Positions 40,547 through 43,247 of a stretch of DNA of 43,247 nucleotides are shown here, in pieces. The stretch spans positions 1-43,247 of the forward strand of contig JAQBPM010000267.1 in the NCBI GenBank assembly GCA_028287525.1, in the 5' to 3' direction. The notes under the pieces were generated by a model. The model was not told where the DNA came from. It saw nothing but the letters and a program-made list of their open reading frames with translations, and did not search any database. The position numbers and the translations under genes are program-made. Within the stretch, counting starts at the first letter, position 1; each line of letters opens with the position of its first letter. The DNA comes from Vulcanimicrobiota bacterium. GTDB taxonomy: Bacteria; Vulcanimicrobiota; Vulcanimicrobiia; Vulcanimicrobiales; Vulcanimicrobiaceae.

Positions 40547-43141
40547 TTAACGAAGACTTGACCGAGCAGGCCGTCGTCGTTCGTCGATCAGGCCCTCGCG
40601 CAGAGCAAACGCCACGGCCTGACGGCGGCCGCTGCAGCCCAGTTTTTTGCAGATGGAACGGACGTGGACGTCGATCGTCTGTGGGCTCCTGCCGAGGTCG
40701 GCCGCGATCTCCTTGCTCGTCGAGCCGGCGGCGATCATTCCCAACACCGCCTTTTCCGTGTCGCTGAGGAGCCCGCTGCGCGCCCGGTCGGTGAGCGGTA
40801 ACGGAAGCGCGCCGAGAAAACGCCCGACGCCGCCGAGGTCGTAGCGTTCCAGAGCCTCCAGGGCTTCAGCCAGCGACGGCTCTCCGTGCCAGCCGCTCGT
40901 CCAGCGCGCGTAGAGACCGCGCACGGCATCGACCAGAGCGGTAAAACGCGGCCCGGCTTTTCGCGTGAGGTTCCGCAAGTCGGCGATCGCGCTCCGTGCC
41001 CGCCCGTCGTGCGCCAAGAGGATCTCCGCGATCGCGAGGTATGCGCGGCTGCGCAGCGCGAGCCGGTCGTTGGGATCGATTCGCCTCACGAGGTCACGGC
41101 TGCGCCGGATCGCTCCGGCGCTCTCGGAGCGTCTCCCCGACGCTGCGGCGTAGACCGCGATCTCGGCCCAGCGATAGGCCTTCCGGTCGTCGTCGAAGAG
41201 TTTGTCCGCGCTCGGCGCAAGCAGTTCGTAAGCGTGGTCGAAGCGGCCGTCCCACGCTGCGCGCAGCGCCTGCGCCGGCAGGAGCGATTCGCTGGTCATC
41301 GGGGTGAGGAAAATCTGCAGCCGCCGCAACTCGTCGTCCAGCCGTTCGATCGCAGCGACGTCGCCGGCGTCGACTTCGAGCGCATACGCGTTCATCGTCG
41401 CATAGACGCGCAGCGCCGGACTCCCCGCCTTTCGCCCGGCCTCATCGAGCTTCGCGAGCGCGTGCCGTCCCGCCGGCACGTCGTCGTCAGCGAGGATGGC
41501 GACGTTGAACAGCACGCTGCACGCGCGTGCGGCGACGTCGTATTCGTACGCGGCGTCGGCAGCCTCAAGCGCGCGGGTCGCAAGATCGCGCGCCGACGAG
41601 TAATCCAAGGAGCTCAGCGCAACGTACGAGGTCTGATGCAGGATGCGGCTGCGCAGGCCCGCGTCACGCACCCGATCCAGCCGCGTCAGCGCGCGCGCAG
41701 CGGCGGCCTGCGCGTCGTCCGTGCGGTGCCGGCTGACGTATGCGGTGCCCAAAAGTGCCCACAGCGCCGCCGTATCGCCCTCGTCGTCGGCGCGCGACGC
41801 CTCTCCTTCGAGCAACTCGATGACGTCCGCGCGATCGCGCCGCACGAGATCGAGCCCGTAGCGCAGCACGATCTGCCTGCGAACCTCGCCTTCGGCAGCG
41901 TCGATCGCCATGCGGAACCACGCTTCGGCGACGTCGAACCGCTCGTCGAGCGACGCCAGCGCAGCCTTCATCCCAAGCGCAATCGGATGGTGAGCAATCT
42001 CATCGTCCGGCACCGCCGCGAGGGCTTCACGCACCGGCGCCACCTCGCCGAGATCGAGTGCCCGAAATCCGCGCGCGTCGAGGGACCGCGCGATCGCGAT
42101 CGGATCTCCGGTTCGTAAACGAATCGCGATCGCATCGCTCCAGCGTCCGGCGCTCTCGAGGACGTCGGCGGCTCGTTCGAAGAGCGCGGTCGACCGAGGT
42201 GACCGTTCCTGCGCGATTCGAGCGATGAGCCGGTCCCGGTACGGCTCGAAGTAGGCGTACCCCGTCGCGCCGACTGCATACGCGAAGCCCAGCTGCAGCA
42301 GCTCGCGCACCGTCGCGGCCGGATCGACGGCGAGCTGCGCCAACGTTGCCGCGTCGAAACGGCCGAGCAGCGCGGTGGAAAAGAGCGCGTCCTGCGACGG
42401 CTGGTCGCGCGCCGCGAGCGCCGCTTCGACGAGGCCGTCGTACAGAGTATCCGGCGTGAGCGATTCGTCGAACCGCCCTCCGGTCAGCGCGAAGGCAAGA
42501 CCGAGCGGCCATCCCCCGGTCGCTCGATGCAGCCGGACGAGGGCAGCGTCGTTCATGTGGACTCCGGCAGCCTCAACCGCGGTCCGCAACTCAACGACGT
42601 CGACGCGCAGGTCCTCGCCGTCGATCGGGAGTTCCGTGACGCCGGTGGCGAGCCAGCCGGCGACCGGGAACGAACTGGCGTCCGAACCGATCAGCACCCA
42701 CCGCAGGCGCGGCGTCGTCGCCTCGATCAGGTCGCGCACCAGCGCGACCGCTTCCGGCGCATCGTTGAGCGCCTGCACGTTGTCGAGCACGACCGTCGTC
42801 GTGACCGCGGCGAGATGCTCGCACGCCCATGCGACGGCGGGAGCACGCTCCTCGCCCGAAGCGAGCCGCTGCGCGGCGATGGCGACGGAAGAACGCATCG
42901 CCGGTGCGAGATCTCCGAACGCTGCCGCCAGCGCGTGAAGGAGCGCCGCCGGATGTACTTGGTTCCCGGCGAGATCGATCCACACCGACCCGATCGCGCG
43001 CGCGGTGAGATACTCGCGCACCGCGGTGCTCTTCCCGCTTCCGTCGCTCGCAACGACAAGCGCTAGCGATGCCCGTAACGCGCCGTCGAGGCGTGCGAAC
43101 AGCCGGTCGCGTGGGAAGACGAACGCGGAAGAAGCGATCAC
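40547..43141 (-). CDS. MalT-like LuxR regulator with NTPase domain
   Basis: 864 aa from GTG 43141. An N-terminal STAND-type NTPase has Walker A VVASDGSGKSTAVREYL (Lys37) and a Walker B-like TTVVLDNVQ. GGWPLGLAFAL, the usual winged-helix landmark of the family, follows. The middle (~330-780) is an alpha-helical repeat region of TPR type (for example AEAWFRMAIDAAEGE). A C-terminal LuxR HTH (~795-855) reads LSDTEKAVLGMIAAGSTSKE, then SPQTIDVHVRSICKKLGC. The protein is a large cytoplasmic signal integrator; the ligand is unknown. It lies directly upstream of the HD-GYP/S53 operon on the same strand and may control it. Confidence 0.9.
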   Translation of the reverse strand: MIASSAFVFPRDRLFARLDGALRASLALVVASDGSGKSTAVREYLTARAIGSVWIDLAGNQVHPAALLHALAAAFGDLAPAMRSSVAIAAQRLASGEERAPAVAWACEHLAAVTTTVVLDNVQALNDAPEAVALVRDLIEATTPRLRWVLIGSDASSFPVAGWLATGVTELPIDGEDLRVDVVELRTAVEAAGVHMNDAALVRLHRATGGWPLGLAFALTGGRFDESLTPDTLYDGLVEAALAARDQPSQDALFSTALLGRFDAATLAQLAVDPAATVRELLQLGFAYAVGATGYAYFEPYRDRLIARIAQERSPRSTALFERAADVLESAGRWSDAIAIRLRTGDPIAIARSLDARGFRALDLGEVAPVREALAAVPDDEIAHHPIALGMKAALASLDERFDVAEAWFRMAIDAAEGEVRRQIVLRYGLDLVRRDRADVIELLEGEASRADDEGDTAALWALLGTAYVSRHRTDDAQAAAARALTRLDRVRDAGLRSRILHQTSYVALSSLDYSSARDLATRALEAADAAYEYDVAARACSVLFNVAILADDDVPAGRHALAKLDEAGRKAGSPALRVYATMNAYALEVDAGDVAAIERLDDELRRLQIFLTPMTSESLLPAQALRAAWDGRFDHAYELLAPSADKLFDDDRKAYRWAEIAVYAAASGRRSESAGAIRRSRDLVRRIDPNDRLALRSRAYLAIAEILLAHDGRARSAIADLRNLTRKAGPRFTALVDAVRGLYARWTSGWHGEPSLAEALEALERYDLGGVGRFLGALPLPLTDRARSGLLSDTEKAVLGMIAAGSTSKEIAADLGRSPQTIDVHVRSICKKLGCSGRRQAVAFALREGLIDERRRPARSSLR

Positions 43142-43158
43142 ATCTCTGCGGGAAAGCG

Positions 43159-43230
43159 TGGGCCCGGCTGGATTCGAACCAGCGCGCTACCAGTTATGAG
43201 CCGGCTGCTCTACCGCTGAGCTACGGGCCC
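43159..43230 (-). tRNA. tRNA with anticodon CAU, probably elongator tRNA-Met
   Basis: On the minus strand GGGCCCG pairs with CGGGCCC at the acceptor, discriminator A, no CCA encoded. D arm AGCTCAGCGGTAGAGC; anticodon arm GCCGG-CTCATAA-CTGGT (two G-U pairs); T arm GCTGGTTCGAATCCAGC. The G1-C72 pair argues against initiator tRNA. An isoleucine tRNA with modified CAU (Ile2) is the alternative. Confidence 0.88.
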
Positions 43231-43247
43231 GTAGCGCCTATCCCTTC

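Noticed and set aside
1-43247. CRISPR arrays, phage genes, complete insertion sequences, replication origin
   Set aside because: No regularly spaced repeats, phage structural genes, complete transposase genes or DnaA-box clusters were seen.

Overview
The window is about 43 kb of GC-rich bacterial chromosome. Coding sequence has strongly GC-biased third positions, gene starts overlap as ATGA/GTGA in many places, and there are many 'AACGGG'-type lipoproteins, an NHL-repeat fragment and a two-domain export/chain-length system. This style resembles Candidatus Eremiobacterota (WPS-2) or a similar soil lineage. That assignment is an inference from gene style; no phylogenetic marker is present.

Layout. 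(1) 1-1850 is a decay zone: the tail of a stalk-domain protein, a frameshifted ~100-codon gene, a deleted and frameshifted alpha/beta-hydrolase, and a 5'-truncated TnpB (IS200/IS605) joined to the C-terminal piece of an NHL-repeat protein. (2) 1831-5682 (minus) is a three-gene secreted set: a glycosidase-like lipoprotein, a malectin + PQQ-propeller lipoprotein and a small exported protein. (3) 5991-6638 is a LuxR-type regulator divergent from the main locus. (4) 6791-25560 (plus) is a 15-gene exopolysaccharide operon of about 18.8 kb with almost no spacing: export protein, priming sugar transferase, UDP-glucose dehydrogenase, Wzz, a BY-kinase homologue without the P-loop lysine, UDP-glucuronate decarboxylase-like epimerase, Wzy/ligase, a flippase fused to a glycosidase, and seven further genes (six glycosyltransferases and a HAD-domain protein). 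(5) 25571-29166 (minus) holds three more GT4 glycosyltransferases and a possible small ORF. (6) 29218-33764 (minus) holds three tandem lipoproteins of the same glycosidase family as the flippase fusion, each with a shared upstream block. (7) 33995-34773 is a 48-aa gene coupled to an atypical response regulator. (8) 34957-37211 holds a tautomerase divergent from an HxlR regulator, a SnoaL-like protein and a secreted protein. (9) 37520-37869 is a sulfotransferase relic. (10) tRNA-Glu, a sedolisin lipoprotein with an HD-GYP protein, a MalT-like regulator and a tRNA with anticodon CAU close the window.

How it fits together (inference): Ugd and the decarboxylase would supply UDP-GlcA and UDP-xylose. 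The priming transferase starts the lipid-linked repeat, and the glycosyltransferases extend it. The flippase moves it across the membrane, Wzy/Wzz polymerise it and the export protein passes it out. The glycosidase domain on the flippase and the three lipoprotein paralogues would act on the polymer outside the cytoplasm. This flippase-glycosidase fusion plus lipoprotein satellites is the most unusual system in the window.
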